A stretch of 64,000 bases of DNA from Kroppenstedtia sanguinis (GCF_050433445.1 NZ_JBNPXF010000001.1:62001-126000), one strand, 5' to 3'; shown: positions 1-9,184, counted from the stretch's first letter. The notes: a model not told the origin generated them from the sequence alone. Numbers and translations: made by a program.

Positions 1-603
1 ATCCTATGCTTGGCCTTCGATCGACAAAACCACTGGTATTGGGTCAACCTGGCGATGGTGGCCCAAGGAATCCGAGAAGGTTTGTTCGCTTTTCTGATCA
101 GTCTGCTGATATTTGTGGCTACAGGCAATGAATTGTCCTTGGGCGGGTATCTGACAGCCTCCTCTGCCATCGCCTTCATCGCGTATTTTATGGTCGGTCG
201 GTTTATAAAGATCCGCTGGCGGGATGAAAGTATTTTGATTGGCGCGGTGATGTTGGGGGTGGTGGCTCTTCCTCTCCTCTGGGATGTAAATACTTGGGCG
301 TTGGTGGTGTTGGGCTGGGGAATCGCTCTTTTTTATCCACTGTACTTGGTTCCCTTCACATCGGTAGTGTTTGATGTCATCGGAGAAAACCAGGAGACAG
401 CACGTCTTCGTGTCGAATATGTGGTAGCCAGAGAACTGGCTTTCAATGTGGGGCGGGTCTTCAGCGTCGCCATTTTCCTGTGGTGGGTGCAGGGGATGTC
501 CGATCCCTCTGAATTGCGATGGTTGGTTCTGTCTGTGGGCTTTGTCCAACTATTTGCCTGGCTGGCCATTCGTCGGGTCCCATTGTTGGAACAGGAGCCC
601 TGA
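1..603 (+). CDS. MFS-type transporter, C-terminal part (5' end outside window)
   Basis: The frame is open from base 1 to the TGA at 601-603, so this is the last ~200 residues of a longer protein whose start lies outside the window. Several long hydrophobic stretches are visible, each about 20 residues and separated by short polar loops, ending in a basic tail (IRRVPLLEQEP). This fits the second half of a 12-helix major facilitator superfamily permease in the cytoplasmic membrane. The substrate cannot be inferred. The next gene starts about 27 bp downstream with no terminator between, so the two may share a transcript. The family call rests on hydropathy and general look, not on a diagnostic motif. 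Confidence 0.6.
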   Translation: MLCLAFDRQNHWYWVNLAMVAQGIREGLFAFLISLLIFVATGNELSLGGYLTASSAIAFIAYFMVGRFIKIRWRDESILIGAVMLGVVALPLLWDVNTWALVVLGWGIALFYPLYLVPFTSVVFDVIGENQETARLRVEYVVARELAFNVGRVFSVAIFLWWVQGMSDPSELRWLVLSVGFVQLFAWLAIRRVPLLEQEP

Positions 604-630
604 ATCAGTGGATCAGGGAGTGTGAACCAA

Positions 631-1599
631 TTGATAAAGGAAAAACCCCAGGTTCTTGTCACACGGGGAATTCCCCCGAAAGGGCTCGATTTGCTGAACA
701 AATATTTTGAAGTGACGGTGGGTGCTTGGGATCGCATGTTGAGTCGGGAAGAATTACTCGACTTGGTGAGGGGAAAAGAGGCCTTGTTATCCATGTTAAC
801 CGACCGGGTGGATGGGGAATTGATGGAGATTGCAACGGACCTGAAAGTGGTCAGCAACTTGGCTGTCGGTTTTGACAATATCGATGTGGAGGAAGCGACC
901 CGTCGGGGGATCGCCGTCACCCACACACCAGAAGTGTTAACGGATGCGACGGCGGACCTGGCTTTCGCTCTGTTACTGGATGTAGCCCGCCGTGTCACGG
1001 AGGGGGATCGGCTCATCCGGGCGGGGCAGTGGAAAGAGTGGGCTCCTTTATTTCATCTGGGAAAGAATGTGTCGGGATCTACCCTGGGCATCATCGGGTT
1101 GGGGCGCATCGGACAAGCTGTAGCCAAACGGGCCCGAGGTTTTGAGATGAAGGTGGTTTATCATTCTCGAACCCAGCTTCCCTCAGTGGAAGAAAAGCTG
1201 GGGATTCGTTATCTGCCTCTGCAGGAACTGTTGCAACAAGCAGACTTTGTTTCCCTGCATGCCCCATACAATCACCAGACCCATCATCTGATCGGATGGG
1301 AGGCGCTCTCTCAGATGAAAAAGAGTGCTTATCTCATCAATACCTCCCGCGGGGCACTGGTGGATGAACCGGCGTTAGTAAAAGCTTTGCAACAGGGGGA
1401 AATCGCCGGTGCTGGTTTGGATGTGTATGAGGATGAACCCCGGCTCACTTCCGGGTTGGCCGATCTGAATTCGGTAGTGCTGGCTCCCCATCTAGGCAGT
1501 GCCACCTGGGAAACCCGAGGCCAGATGGCTGTGACGGCAGCACAAAATATTGTTGCGGAATTATGCGGTATCGGGGTGGCCAAACGCATCAATCCTTAA
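631..1599 (+). CDS. D-isomer-specific 2-hydroxyacid dehydrogenase (glyoxylate/hydroxypyruvate reductase type)
   Basis: Cytosolic NAD(P)H-dependent oxidoreductase that would interconvert 2-oxo acids such as glyoxylate or hydroxypyruvate and D-2-hydroxy acids. The Rossmann motif GLGRIGQAVAKRA lies near residue 155. The family's catalytic triad follows in order: Arg in NTSRGALVDE, Glu in DVYEDEP and His in APHLGSATWET. The length of ~322 residues is normal. The only Shine-Dalgarno-like sequence (GGGAG, 616-620) is 10 nt before TTG 631 but only 1 nt before the in-frame GTG at 622, so I prefer TTG 631; GTG 622 would add three residues. It follows the transporter gene closely and is followed by repeat-rich non-coding DNA. 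The exact substrate is not decided by the sequence. Confidence 0.9.
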   Translation: MIKEKPQVLVTRGIPPKGLDLLNKYFEVTVGAWDRMLSREELLDLVRGKEALLSMLTDRVDGELMEIATDLKVVSNLAVGFDNIDVEEATRRGIAVTHTPEVLTDATADLAFALLLDVARRVTEGDRLIRAGQWKEWAPLFHLGKNVSGSTLGIIGLGRIGQAVAKRARGFEMKVVYHSRTQLPSVEEKLGIRYLPLQELLQQADFVSLHAPYNHQTHHLIGWEALSQMKKSAYLINTSRGALVDEPALVKALQQGEIAGAGLDVYEDEPRLTSGLADLNSVVLAPHLGSATWETRGQMAVTAAQNIVAELCGIGVAKRINP

Positions 1600-1608
1600 T
1601 GTATTTTG

Positions 1609-1758
1609 AGAAGCGTTGTGATTTACATCGATCTTGGAGGGTCGGAATGGGATTTTCCATTCCGCTTTCGTTGTTCTACCGATTGAAACCTTATCCCCCC
1701 TGCATAGCGTGGGGGAGTGAAGTGACCCCTGTGGGTATGACCGCTTTTTCACAATTTA
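1609..1758 (+). repeat. Family A dispersed repeat, copy A1
   Basis: Opens with GAAGCGTTGTGATTTA and closes with CGCTTTTTCACAATTT. Between them are family landmarks: GGTCGG-ATGGG, CGTTGTTCTACCGATT, CTGCATAGCGTGGGGGAG and GTGGGTATGA. The same order recurs at six other places in this window, in both orientations. No gene is seen in it. Confidence 0.75.
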
Positions 1759-1842
1759 GTGGTAAGCGGAAACCGTCAGGTGCTTAAAGGTTTTTGCAAG
1801 AAAGGTATTGAATTTTGGATGGTATCAACAAGAAGGAGGCGG

Positions 1843-1869
1843 ATGCTGGGGAAAATTCATGGTAGTTAA
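1843..1869 (+). other. Eight-codon open frame behind a strong SD; possible gene relic
   Basis: AAGGAGG at 1833-1839 is followed only 3 nt later by ATG, seven codons and TAA. A good ribosome site in front of almost nothing, between two family A repeats, suggests a leftover 5' end of a lost gene. It may equally be chance. The rest of 1600-2292 holds two repeats and the greA upstream region. Confidence 0.2.
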
Positions 1870-1901
1870 GAAGCCCAGGGATCCCCCATTATATAGACGA
1901 G

Positions 1902-2052
1902 ATGACTGCGTTTGCAGACAGTCGGGATGGGGTTTTACATTGTTCCTGCGAGTCAAAATCGCTCCCTGTGAAACCCCACCCTCCCTGCATGGGCGGGGAG
2001 CAACGTAGCCGTAAGCACGATGGGTATGAGGTTCTGGGTCACATTTTTTCTA
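1902..2052 (+). repeat. Family A dispersed repeat, copy A2
   Basis: Contains the family A core (CAGTCGGGATGGGGTTTTACA, then a CGAGTCAAAATCGCTCCCTGTGAAACC-like block, then CTGCATGGGCGGGGAG) and the closing TCACATTTTTTCTAG. The left terminal GAAGCGTTGTG has decayed. Same orientation as A1, ~150 bp away. Confidence 0.65.
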
Positions 2053-2203
2053 GGGTGCCGCTGCTAGGGGAGTCCCTTTTATGGTGGAAGGATTTGTGAT
2101 AATATATCTTTCAGTCCTCGCCGGATGTGGAGCACAACGCCTGTTTTCCTCTCTATGTGCTGTGCTGGCCGGGTATCGAGTGACATACAATCCTATTTAA
2201 GAT

Positions 2204-2239
2204 GAGCCCTTTTACGCAATTATCGAGGTGAAAGGGCTT
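2204..2239 (+). promoter_or_regulatory. Hairpin in the greA leader
   Basis: AGCCCTTTTAC and GTGAAAGGGCT form an 11-bp stem with one G-T pair, ending about 50 nt before the greA start. No T-run follows, so it is not an intrinsic terminator for greA. A role in mRNA stability or initiation is only a guess. Confidence 0.35.
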
Positions 2240-2292
2240 ACAAAAAAACGGTGAAGTCATAAAACTCGCTTGTCTTTCAAGGAGGAATCGGT

Positions 2293-2769
2293 ATGGCACA
2301 GAAAAAAGAAGTCCTTCTGACCGAAGAGGGTTTGGCAAAGGTAAAAGAAGAATTGGAGCAATACAGGACGAAACGCCGCCAAGATGTGGCGAACCGGTTG
2401 AAGGATGCCATCGCCCAGGGAGATCTGAGTGAAAACGCTGAATACGATGCGGCCAAAGAAGAACAGGCTTTTGTGGAATCTCGTATTATGAGCCTTGAAA
2501 ATATGGTTCGCAACGCCAAAATTATTGACCAGGATATACAAAACAAACACTTTGTTAGTGTGGGTGCAAAGGTGACGATCCAAGAGATTCCCGATGGGGA
2601 AGAAGAGACTTATACCATCGTGGGAAGCGCCGAGTCCGATCCCATCTCCGGCAAAATCTCCAATGAATCTCCGATCGGTGCAGAACTGATCGGAAAACGG
2701 GAAGGTGAGACTGTGAAGGTTCCCGCCCCTTCGGGAACCTTTGAATTTAAAATTATATCCATTCACTAA
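2293..2769 (+). CDS. greA: Transcription elongation factor GreA
   Basis: Cytosolic RNA-polymerase partner that enters the secondary channel and stimulates transcript cleavage to rescue backtracked complexes. The protein is 158 residues, the usual length. The N-terminal coiled coil runs to about residue 75 and carries the GreA/B signature with the acidic tip, visible as AIAQGDLSENAEYDAAKEEQ around residues 39-58. The C-terminal FKBP-like domain contains the ISNESPIGAELIGKREGE segment. ATG 2293 is preceded by a near-perfect AAGGAGG at 2279-2285. The gene appears monocistronic: repeats and a hairpin lie upstream and a terminator directly downstream. In B. subtilis greA is next to pbpI; here a pbpI-like gene is some 58 kb away. 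Confidence 0.97.
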   Translation: MAQKKEVLLTEEGLAKVKEELEQYRTKRRQDVANRLKDAIAQGDLSENAEYDAAKEEQAFVESRIMSLENMVRNAKIIDQDIQNKHFVSVGAKVTIQEIPDGEEETYTIVGSAESDPISGKISNESPIGAELIGKREGETVKVPAPSGTFEFKIISIH

Positions 2770-2777
2770 ATCCTAGG

Positions 2778-2806
2778 GCTGCCACCTCTGCTGTGGCAGC
2801 TTTCTC
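2778..2806 (+). terminator. Intrinsic terminator of greA
   Basis: GCTGCCAC / GTGGCAGC, an 8-bp perfect stem with a 7-nt loop, is followed by TTTCTCT, nine bases after the greA stop. Confidence 0.85.
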
Positions 2807-2823
2807 TATCATTCGACAAGGAA

Positions 2824-3216
2824 ATGGGACTGGAAAATCCACAGGCCACAGAACTTGTGGTATTCTGGAATGGAAATAGGGCGGGAGAGATGCTCGTGTC
2901 TGCACGTTATCCAAGTGTCAGTCTCTTCGTCGGCGGTTATGAACATGAAGAAAGGCAACCCCATCCCCTGGTAGCGAGAGACTTCGACACAGATGCGGAA
3001 GCGCAGGAGGCGAGTCGATGGTTGACAGGATCGGGGGAAAAGGGTCTCCTTCTACAGATGGAATCCACCCCCACTGGGGAACTGGAAGTGTCGGTGTCCA
3101 CAGCATCGGAAATTCTGTGTCAGACAGAAGTGTGGAAGGACGAAATGTGGCGCATTTTTATGGAGTATTATCGGCAAGGAGAACCGCCCTTTCCGTCGGT
3201 GGGAACCTTCAGCTAG
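2824..3216 (+). CDS. Hypothetical protein, ~100-130 aa
   Basis: I do not recognise this protein. The frame encodes up to 130 residues of soluble, acidic, non-repetitive sequence with no signal peptide and no cysteine cluster. The start is uncertain. ATG 2824 has AAGGA directly abutting it, which is too close. In-frame ATG 2890 and GTG 2896 follow GGGAG at about 2884, and GTG 2896 has the best spacing. The frame lies between the greA terminator and another intrinsic terminator at 3297, which supports an independent short transcription unit. No promoter with good -35 and -10 boxes was seen. It could still be a chance frame. Confidence 0.45.
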   Translation: MGLENPQATELVVFWNGNRAGEMLVSARYPSVSLFVGGYEHEERQPHPLVARDFDTDAEAQEASRWLTGSGEKGLLLQMESTPTGELEVSVSTASEILCQTEVWKDEMWRIFMEYYRQGEPPFPSVGTFS

Positions 3217-3296
3217 ATACACTGCGTCCCTTGTCGCAGGAAGCGGTGCAAATCTCGGAAAGGAATTGAGCCCGATGTGGCCTCTCAACAGATCGA

Positions 3297-3323
3297 CGGC
3301 CCTGTGAGGGGCCGCCCTTTTTT
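3297..3323 (+). terminator. Intrinsic terminator
   Basis: CGGCCC / GGGCCG stem with a short loop, then CCCTTTTTTC. It ends the transcript of the 2824-3216 frame and lies just past the 3' end of the convergent minus-strand gene. Confidence 0.8.
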
Positions 3324-3793
3324 CAATGACTGCGAGGTTTGATCTGGGTCTTCAATTGGTTTGCCAGTGGGAGGAGGGATCGGTTGGTTTTGTACTCCAC
3401 CCACTGATTTTGCGGATTTTTCAACAATAACCTTGGTGGATCCCAAAGGTTGGTGGGGGGCGTGATGATCATCTCCCGGATCGGGTGACCGGGAGGTGAG
3501 GTGGGCAAGGCGACAGGATGGGGAAACCGGAATAGAATATATTGGCTCGGAAGGTCAAAGGACTTCATCCCGGCCATCTGATGAATTCCAGTCAGCACTT
3601 GCTCCAATTCTGCTTGTATCCCCCGATTCACCCGGAAGGGGATCTGTTTTTGATGGAGGATGCGATAGCCTTCCACCTGGGAGATTTTTGCCGGTGGACG
3701 AAGAGCTATTTGAGCCTCTGTCATTTGGAGAGAGAACCCGAGGAAGATCGGGATGAAGCAGGCGGCAATGATCCATTTTTTAAAAGGTACCAT
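3323..3793 (-). CDS. Putative secreted hypothetical protein
   Basis: Encodes 156 residues beginning with a typical signal peptide: a basic MVPFKKW start, a hydrophobic core IIAACFIPIFLGFSL and a likely cleavage region around TEA-QIA. The mature part is proline-rich and basic with no motif I recognise, so no function is assigned. The start at 3793 is chosen because AAAGGGG lies 10 nt upstream on the minus strand and the signal peptide begins there; the frame stays open 25 codons further upstream without a better site. It converges with the upstream small gene and diverges from the yhaO-like gene, so it forms its own unit. Confidence 0.6.
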   Translation of the reverse strand: MVPFKKWIIAACFIPIFLGFSLQMTEAQIALRPPAKISQVEGYRILHQKQIPFRVNRGIQAELEQVLTGIHQMAGMKSFDLPSQYILFRFPHPVALPTSPPGHPIREMIITPPTNLWDPPRLLLKNPQNQWVEYKTNRSLLPLANQLKTQIKPRSH

Positions 3794-3903
3794 GTAGCAT
3801 TTTCCCCTTTGATGCGAAATTTTCATCTTACGATAGTTTGAGATAAACAGCGTCAGAACATACCACACCCCTACGATGGGGCAATCAGGTCAAGGTGATT
3901 CAG

Positions 3904-5043
3904 ATGAAATCTTTCACATTTATACATACTGCGGACCTCCACCTGGATCTCCCCTTTCAGGGATGGAAGGGAACAGAGGGACAAGGAGGAGCTCGATGGC
4001 AGGAACAGAGACAGACTTTGCAGACCATCATTGGCTTGGTGAAAGAGCGAAAGGCCGCATTTTTATTGATTGCCGGCGATTTCTTGGAGCATGAGACCGT
4101 CAGCCGCTCCACGGCACAATGGGTGATCGAACAGATGCGACAAATCCCCGGGACTCAGGTATTGATTGCACCAGGTAATCATGATCCCTTACGTCCAGAT
4201 TCCTTTTACAACACTCTCGACTGGCCCTCCCATGTCCACATCTTCGATGCAAAGTGGGAGGAAATTCAATACGAGGAGTTTTCTCTTCGTGTTTATGGGA
4301 GAGGCTTTGCAGAGTATGAAGAACCTGAAAGCTGTCTTCCTACCATTTCTTCCCCGAAGGAGGGGGAAAGGCGGATCCTGTTGGCGCACGGAACTTACAC
4401 CTCCCATCGCAGTGAATCCCCTTATTTCCCCTTGTGCGATCAGGACCTGCTCCCCCTGGAACTGGATTATGTGGCTTTGGGTCATATCCACCTGCCCTCT
4501 CTTCACCGACTGAACAATCAGCGTCGCACCTGGATTTGTTATCCCGGATCTCCGGAAAGCCTGCGCTGGAAAGAGACCGGGGAGCGGACGGTGTCGGTGG
4601 GAACATTTGGAACGGAGGGGCTCCAGCTGGAACAGATAGCTGTGCAGACCCGTCGCTATGAAGTGGATTCTGTGGATGTACAAGGATGTGACACGGAGGA
4701 GCAGGTGATCCGACGGATCCTTGAAAGGGTCCCTCCGGGAGAGGAGCGGAATGCATGTCGCCGCCTCCATCTCTGCGGGCGCCGATCTGCCGATCTCTCT
4801 CTACAGGGAGAATGGATTTTGCATCGGTTGAAGGACGAAGGATTCCATTATGTGGAGCTTGCGGATGAAACCCTGCCTGATTATGATTTGGATCAGATTC
4901 GAGAGAGGGAGAGTTTGGCGGGTCGGTTTGTGCGGAAAATGGAAGAACGGATCGATGGAGCGGATTCCGAGGAAGCAGATCTCTTGCGTCAAGCCCTTTA
5001 TAAAGGATTGGATGCGCTTATGGTGGAGGGAAATCGGTCATGA
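3904..5043 (+). CDS. yhaO: DNA-repair exonuclease family protein, YhaO / SbcD (Mre11) type
   Basis: Calcineurin-like metallophosphoesterase of the SbcD/Mre11 family, expected to be the nuclease partner of the ATPase encoded next. Metal-binding motifs appear in order: HTADLHLD near residue 8, AGDFLEHE near 55, APGNHDPLRP near 90, LLAHGTYTS near 160 and ALGHIHLP near 195. The protein is 379 residues. ATG 3904 is chosen because AAGGTG at 3892-3897 gives 6-nt spacing; GTG 3895 lies inside that site. The stop overlaps the next start in an ATGA arrangement, so the two genes are translationally coupled. Family and coupling are clear; the cellular role (break or replication-fork repair) is inferred. 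Confidence 0.92.
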   Translation: MKSFTFIHTADLHLDLPFQGWKGTEGQGGARWQEQRQTLQTIIGLVKERKAAFLLIAGDFLEHETVSRSTAQWVIEQMRQIPGTQVLIAPGNHDPLRPDSFYNTLDWPSHVHIFDAKWEEIQYEEFSLRVYGRGFAEYEEPESCLPTISSPKEGERRILLAHGTYTSHRSESPYFPLCDQDLLPLELDYVALGHIHLPSLHRLNNQRRTWICYPGSPESLRWKETGERTVSVGTFGTEGLQLEQIAVQTRRYEVDSVDVQGCDTEEQVIRRILERVPPGEERNACRRLHLCGRRSADLSLQGEWILHRLKDEGFHYVELADETLPDYDLDQIRERESLAGRFVRKMEERIDGADSEEADLLRQALYKGLDALMVEGNRS

Positions 5044-7952
5044 AATTGAAACGTGTCTATTTCCGGGGATTTGGCCGTTGGGTGGACCGGGAATTCCAGT
5101 TTCAGGAGGGTCTTAATCTGATTGAAGCCCCTAATGAATCGGGTAAATCGACTCTGATTCGGGGTTTGACGGCTCTTCTGTATGGCGGCAAGAAGGAAGG
5201 CGTGGGCCGGCGGTCTCGAGAGGATTGGCTGGATGCTTACCAACCCTGGAACGGAAAGGAATACGGAGGGGAAGTGGATTTCTCCGTCGGGGAGAAGGAA
5301 TATCGCTTGATCCGTACTCTGCAATGGGAAGAGGAGCGGGAGCAACTGGTGGATCCTGTGACCGGCAGGGATTTTTCCGATCATTACCCAATGGATAGGC
5401 GAAAGGATCGGAATTTGATGGAGGGATTGACCGGACTCTCCCGGAATTTGTTTCAGCAGATGGCTTGGATCCGATCGTTTCCTATGTCTGGAGATCATCA
5501 GGTGGTAGATAAAATTCGCCAGTTGGTTCACCAAGGAGAGGAAATGAATGTCCGTCCCGCCTTGGAATACTTGGAAAAGGAGCTTCAAGGGATCGGAAAA
5601 ACCACGGCAGCCAAAAACAAGCCCTATGGAATGATCGCAGCCAAATGTGCGGAGTTGGAAGCTGAAGTCGCCACACTGAGAGAGACTTATCGAAGTATCC
5701 GTGAGGATCAGGCCCGGTTGGCGGAGATGAAAAAAATAGGGGCGGAATTGGCTGAAAGAGAAGAATTACTTTCCGGTCAGGTAAAAAAGTTGCAAAATGC
5801 TCTCGATCAGGCAAAAGAACGGGCGGCTTTGTTGGAAAAACAAAAACATCTAGAGTATATCCAGGAGCGCTGGACTGAATCAGTGGAGCAAGTGAACCGG
5901 CTGGAAAAGGAGAGGGAGGAAGTGAAGCCGCCCTATCTGCTGTCACCTGAAGAGGTGGAGGAGATTCGCGGCTTGATGGATGGAAATAACCGGCCGGAAG
6001 ACCGGGCGGATCGGATGGAAGAACGGATGCGTTCCTTGGCGAAGGAGATTCAGGACTGGGAGGAAAAGAAAGCCTTACTTCTGGAGATCGATGAAAGAGA
6101 ACTGCAAAAGCAACTCTCCGACCTGGAAGCGGGCTGTCGATTGCAAGAGAATCTGAAAACTCCGGACTTCCAGGAAACCATTGACGACCGGGTCAAGGGA
6201 ATCCAGATGGAGAAGGATTACAAAAGTCTGACCGCTCTTCAACAACGGGAAGAGAAACTGCGAAAAGAACGAGGGGATCTAGAGGATCGTCGGCGCAATT
6301 GGCGGATGAGACTGGATCTGATTGAACGGGAAAAGTTCCTCACTCAGGTGGTGGATGCTCAGGTAGCGCCGGCCCGTTCCAGTTCCCGTTGGCTTTGGTT
6401 GACGGGGGCAGGACTGATTTACTTCCTGTTGATGGTCTTCCTGGTGCCGGGACTTTCCATAGCAGGCCCGATTTTCTCGATCTTTGCCTATGTCCGGTAT
6501 TGGCGCTTACGACAGGTGGATCGCCAGGTGCGCCAAGAGTGGGACGAACGACAGGAGGGTCTGAAGCGGGATCGGGAACGACTTCGGCGGGAACGGAGAC
6601 AACTGGAATCGGGCGGGGAATCCCTCTCTGACACCGATTACCTGCAGAAGGAGCTGGCTAAAACAGAAGAAAATTTGAATGAAGTCCATCAGTCTCTGGC
6701 GACGGTGATTCAGGAACAGGAATCCCTCCTAAACCGTTGGAAAGCCGACTCCAGTGCGGAATTAAGACAACGGGTGGAACAACAATTTCAGAAGATCCGA
6801 GAACAGGAGGAGGAGCGTCGACAGGATCGGGAACGCCGGGAACGTTTGGAGGAGATCCGCCAAGAAGCGGAGGAAAGAGCAACGGTTTTCCGTGATCGCC
6901 TGGGGGACTTTGAATTTCGCTCCTGGCTGAAGGAGTGGTCCGCCATCGGGGAAGAAGCCCAACAAGCCCGGGATAAATTGAATCGCCTCAAATTGGAATC
7001 GAGTACCCTGGAGAAGGAGTTACACCGTTTGATTCCGGAAATGGAACACCGGAAGCAACGGTTGGCCTATTGGAAAGAGAAGCTGGGCAACGACGATCCG
7101 ACGTTATGGACAGAGTGGATCTTGGCTAGTGAACATGTTCGTCGCCTGGATGACAGACTGGAGTCGGCCCGTTCTGCCTTGAGAAAGGAAACCGAACGGA
7201 AAGAGGCCCAAGCTTGGGATCTGGAGTTGGAAAGCGTCCGGAAACGACTGGCTGAAAAGGAAGGCGAGGGACAGGAGAGTGTGGCTGAACTCGCCGACGG
7301 TCTTCAAGAGTTAGAACAGGAGTTGGAGCGCGTCCGTGATCAGCATCGGGAAAAAGAGACAGGAATCCTTCGCTTGGAGGAGCGCCTGCAAACCATGCTT
7401 TCCGGGACAGCTTCCCTGGCAGAGCGAGAGACGCAGCTAGCAGAGGCCCGAATGGAAAAGGAACGGTTGGAGCGGGAGCGGACTGTTGTGGAATCAGCGA
7501 AGGGCGTCTTGGAAGAGGCCACCCGGGAGTTGCGGGAAGATCTGTCTCCCCGTCTGTCTCCCCATGCTTCCCAGTGGATTGAAGAGGTGACAGGAGGCCG
7601 TTACCGAGATCTTTTGATTGATCCCGCCGAGGGGATCAATCTCAGTGTCTTTGTACCGGAAACCGGTGAACGGCAACCGATTGAGCAGTTGAGTCGGGGG
7701 ACGGTGGATCAGATGTATTTTGCGATGCGTCTCGCTTTGATCCGTTTTTTTGCAGAACATGGTCATCTGTCGCTTCCAGTGATTCTCGACGACAGCTTGG
7801 TTCATTTTGATGGGAAGCGGATTCGAGAAGCACTTCGCATTCTGGGGGAGATCGCCACAGAGCACCAAGTGATTTTGTGTACCTGTCAAAGTCGGGAACG
7901 TCGATTGTTGGAGGAGGAAGGGATCCCTTTTACATCTCAGACCCTTTTTTGA
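5040..7952 (+). CDS. yhaN: AAA+/SMC-like ATPase, YhaN (SbcC/Rad50-like)
   Basis: A 970-residue ATPase of the Rad50/SbcC type. Walker A is APNESGKST at residues 30-38. Long charged coiled coils fill about residues 180-440 and 500-830. An ABC-type signature (QLSRGTVDQMYFAMRLAL) comes next, and Walker B is PVILDDSLVHFD near residue 920. Between the coiled coils, about residues 445-490, is a strongly hydrophobic segment (WLTGAGLIYFLLMVFLV and a second stretch) that would anchor the protein to the membrane. This separates YhaN of Bacilli, similar in size, from ordinary cytosolic SbcC. ATG 5040 overlaps the yhaO stop. No obvious terminator separates it from the convergent gene. Confidence 0.93.
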   Translation: MKLKRVYFRGFGRWVDREFQFQEGLNLIEAPNESGKSTLIRGLTALLYGGKKEGVGRRSREDWLDAYQPWNGKEYGGEVDFSVGEKEYRLIRTLQWEEEREQLVDPVTGRDFSDHYPMDRRKDRNLMEGLTGLSRNLFQQMAWIRSFPMSGDHQVVDKIRQLVHQGEEMNVRPALEYLEKELQGIGKTTAAKNKPYGMIAAKCAELEAEVATLRETYRSIREDQARLAEMKKIGAELAEREELLSGQVKKLQNALDQAKERAALLEKQKHLEYIQERWTESVEQVNRLEKEREEVKPPYLLSPEEVEEIRGLMDGNNRPEDRADRMEERMRSLAKEIQDWEEKKALLLEIDERELQKQLSDLEAGCRLQENLKTPDFQETIDDRVKGIQMEKDYKSLTALQQREEKLRKERGDLEDRRRNWRMRLDLIEREKFLTQVVDAQVAPARSSSRWLWLTGAGLIYFLLMVFLVPGLSIAGPIFSIFAYVRYWRLRQVDRQVRQEWDERQEGLKRDRERLRRERRQLESGGESLSDTDYLQKELAKTEENLNEVHQSLATVIQEQESLLNRWKADSSAELRQRVEQQFQKIREQEEERRQDRERRERLEEIRQEAEERATVFRDRLGDFEFRSWLKEWSAIGEEAQQARDKLNRLKLESSTLEKELHRLIPEMEHRKQRLAYWKEKLGNDDPTLWTEWILASEHVRRLDDRLESARSALRKETERKEAQAWDLELESVRKRLAEKEGEGQESVAELADGLQELEQELERVRDQHREKETGILRLEERLQTMLSGTASLAERETQLAEARMEKERLERERTVVESAKGVLEEATRELREDLSPRLSPHASQWIEEVTGGRYRDLLIDPAEGINLSVFVPETGERQPIEQLSRGTVDQMYFAMRLALIRFFAEHGHLSLPVILDDSLVHFDGKRIREALRILGEIATEHQVILCTCQSRERRLLEEEGIPFTSQTLF

Positions 7953-7996
7953 GATTCTGCGCGAGAGGAGTTTTCATAAAGAAAACCGGTGAACCC

Positions 7997-9061
7997 TCAA
8001 GTGTGGGCTCGCGCCGGTTGAAGTTGCCGATAAAAACGCTTCAGATCCTCGGTCGCTCGATCCAAATCATTTGAACAGATGCGAAGGGCACAGGTTTTTT
8101 CATATGGATCCTGAGTGTGCCGGTAACGAGGATCATAGTATTCCTGAAGCAGGGTTTGCACCATGGGGGCGTACTCTTCCCGTTGGGCCCACTCATGGAG
8201 CTGTGTGCGGGTCTCCGGAGGGAATCGTCTGTCAATGCGGGCCAAAGCGTCCAAAACATCCTGGTGGAACGTCTCGTGATTCCCGGCATCTGCCAAATAA
8301 CTATCCAGAATGTGATGCACCCGGGTCTCCATGGAGGCTTCCACGAGAACGGAGATTCCGGCTTCTTTGGCCTCTTCCAGAAAGTCGGGCATATGAACCC
8401 GGCCGATACGCCTGCTTTCCGCTTCCATAAATAGATAAGGTGCTTCGGAATACTCCTCCAAGGTGCGGAGGAGCAGGGAGTCGAACATGCGCTGATTCCG
8501 TGGGTGAATTTCCCCGAGGCTACCAAAGGCGGACCCGCGGTGCCCTGCCAATCCTTCTAAATCCAATACAGGTAGGCCCGATGTCCGCAAACGGTGGAGA
8601 AGGGCAGTTTTTCCCACTCCGGTGAGCCCGTGTAGGACAATCAGACGGGGCTGTAAGCAGTAGTTGGATAAGCGCTGGACCACATTTTCTCGATAGGCCC
8701 GGTATCCCCCCTTCAGGCGGAGGACAGGCATTTCTACCAAATCGAGAAAGACAGCCATGGAACGGCTGCGCATCCCTCCGCGCCAACAAAAGAGGAGCGG
8801 GGTCCGTCCTTGGGACACCTCCTGCACTGATTTCACTAGGTGGGGGATTTTAGGAGAGACGATCTCCATCCCCAGGTGAATAGCTTCTTTCTTTCCTTGC
8901 TGTTTATATAAGGTCCCGATCTGAGCACGCTCTTCGTTATCAAATAAAGGAACATTGGCCGCACCGGGAATGGTGGCGGTCTGAAATTCTCCGGGGGATC
9001 GGACGTCAATCCAGCAGATTCCTGCTTCGTGGAGAGCCGCATCGATTTCGATATCTTTCAT
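7997..9061 (-). CDS. mnmH: tRNA 2-selenouridine synthase (SelU/MnmH)
   Basis: Converts 2-thiouridine at the wobble position of tRNAs for Lys, Glu and Gln to 2-selenouridine using selenophosphate; geranylation is an intermediate step in the known enzyme. The N-terminal rhodanese domain has the active-site loop FCWRGGMRSRS (Cys92). The C-terminal half has a P-loop GLTGVGKT (residues 145-152). ATG 9061 gives 354 residues, and GGAGTGA lies 9 nt upstream on the minus strand. The frame stays open 25 codons further upstream, but that part has no ribosome site. It is transcribed toward the yhaN gene. The selenophosphate synthetase gene selD, which this enzyme needs, is not in the window. Confidence 0.95.
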   Translation of the reverse strand: MKDIEIDAALHEAGICWIDVRSPGEFQTATIPGAANVPLFDNEERAQIGTLYKQQGKKEAIHLGMEIVSPKIPHLVKSVQEVSQGRTPLLFCWRGGMRSRSMAVFLDLVEMPVLRLKGGYRAYRENVVQRLSNYCLQPRLIVLHGLTGVGKTALLHRLRTSGLPVLDLEGLAGHRGSAFGSLGEIHPRNQRMFDSLLLRTLEEYSEAPYLFMEAESRRIGRVHMPDFLEEAKEAGISVLVEASMETRVHHILDSYLADAGNHETFHQDVLDALARIDRRFPPETRTQLHEWAQREEYAPMVQTLLQEYYDPRYRHTQDPYEKTCALRICSNDLDRATEDLKRFYRQLQPARAHT

Positions 9062-9184
9062 ACTTATTTCACTCCAACATCTATGCAACTTCCCATTTGG
9101 GATGCTCTCTATTGTATCACAAGGTTGGAAAGGCATGAAAAAACAGACTACCGGTCCGTAGAGAAAAGGATATCTGCTCCCCGC

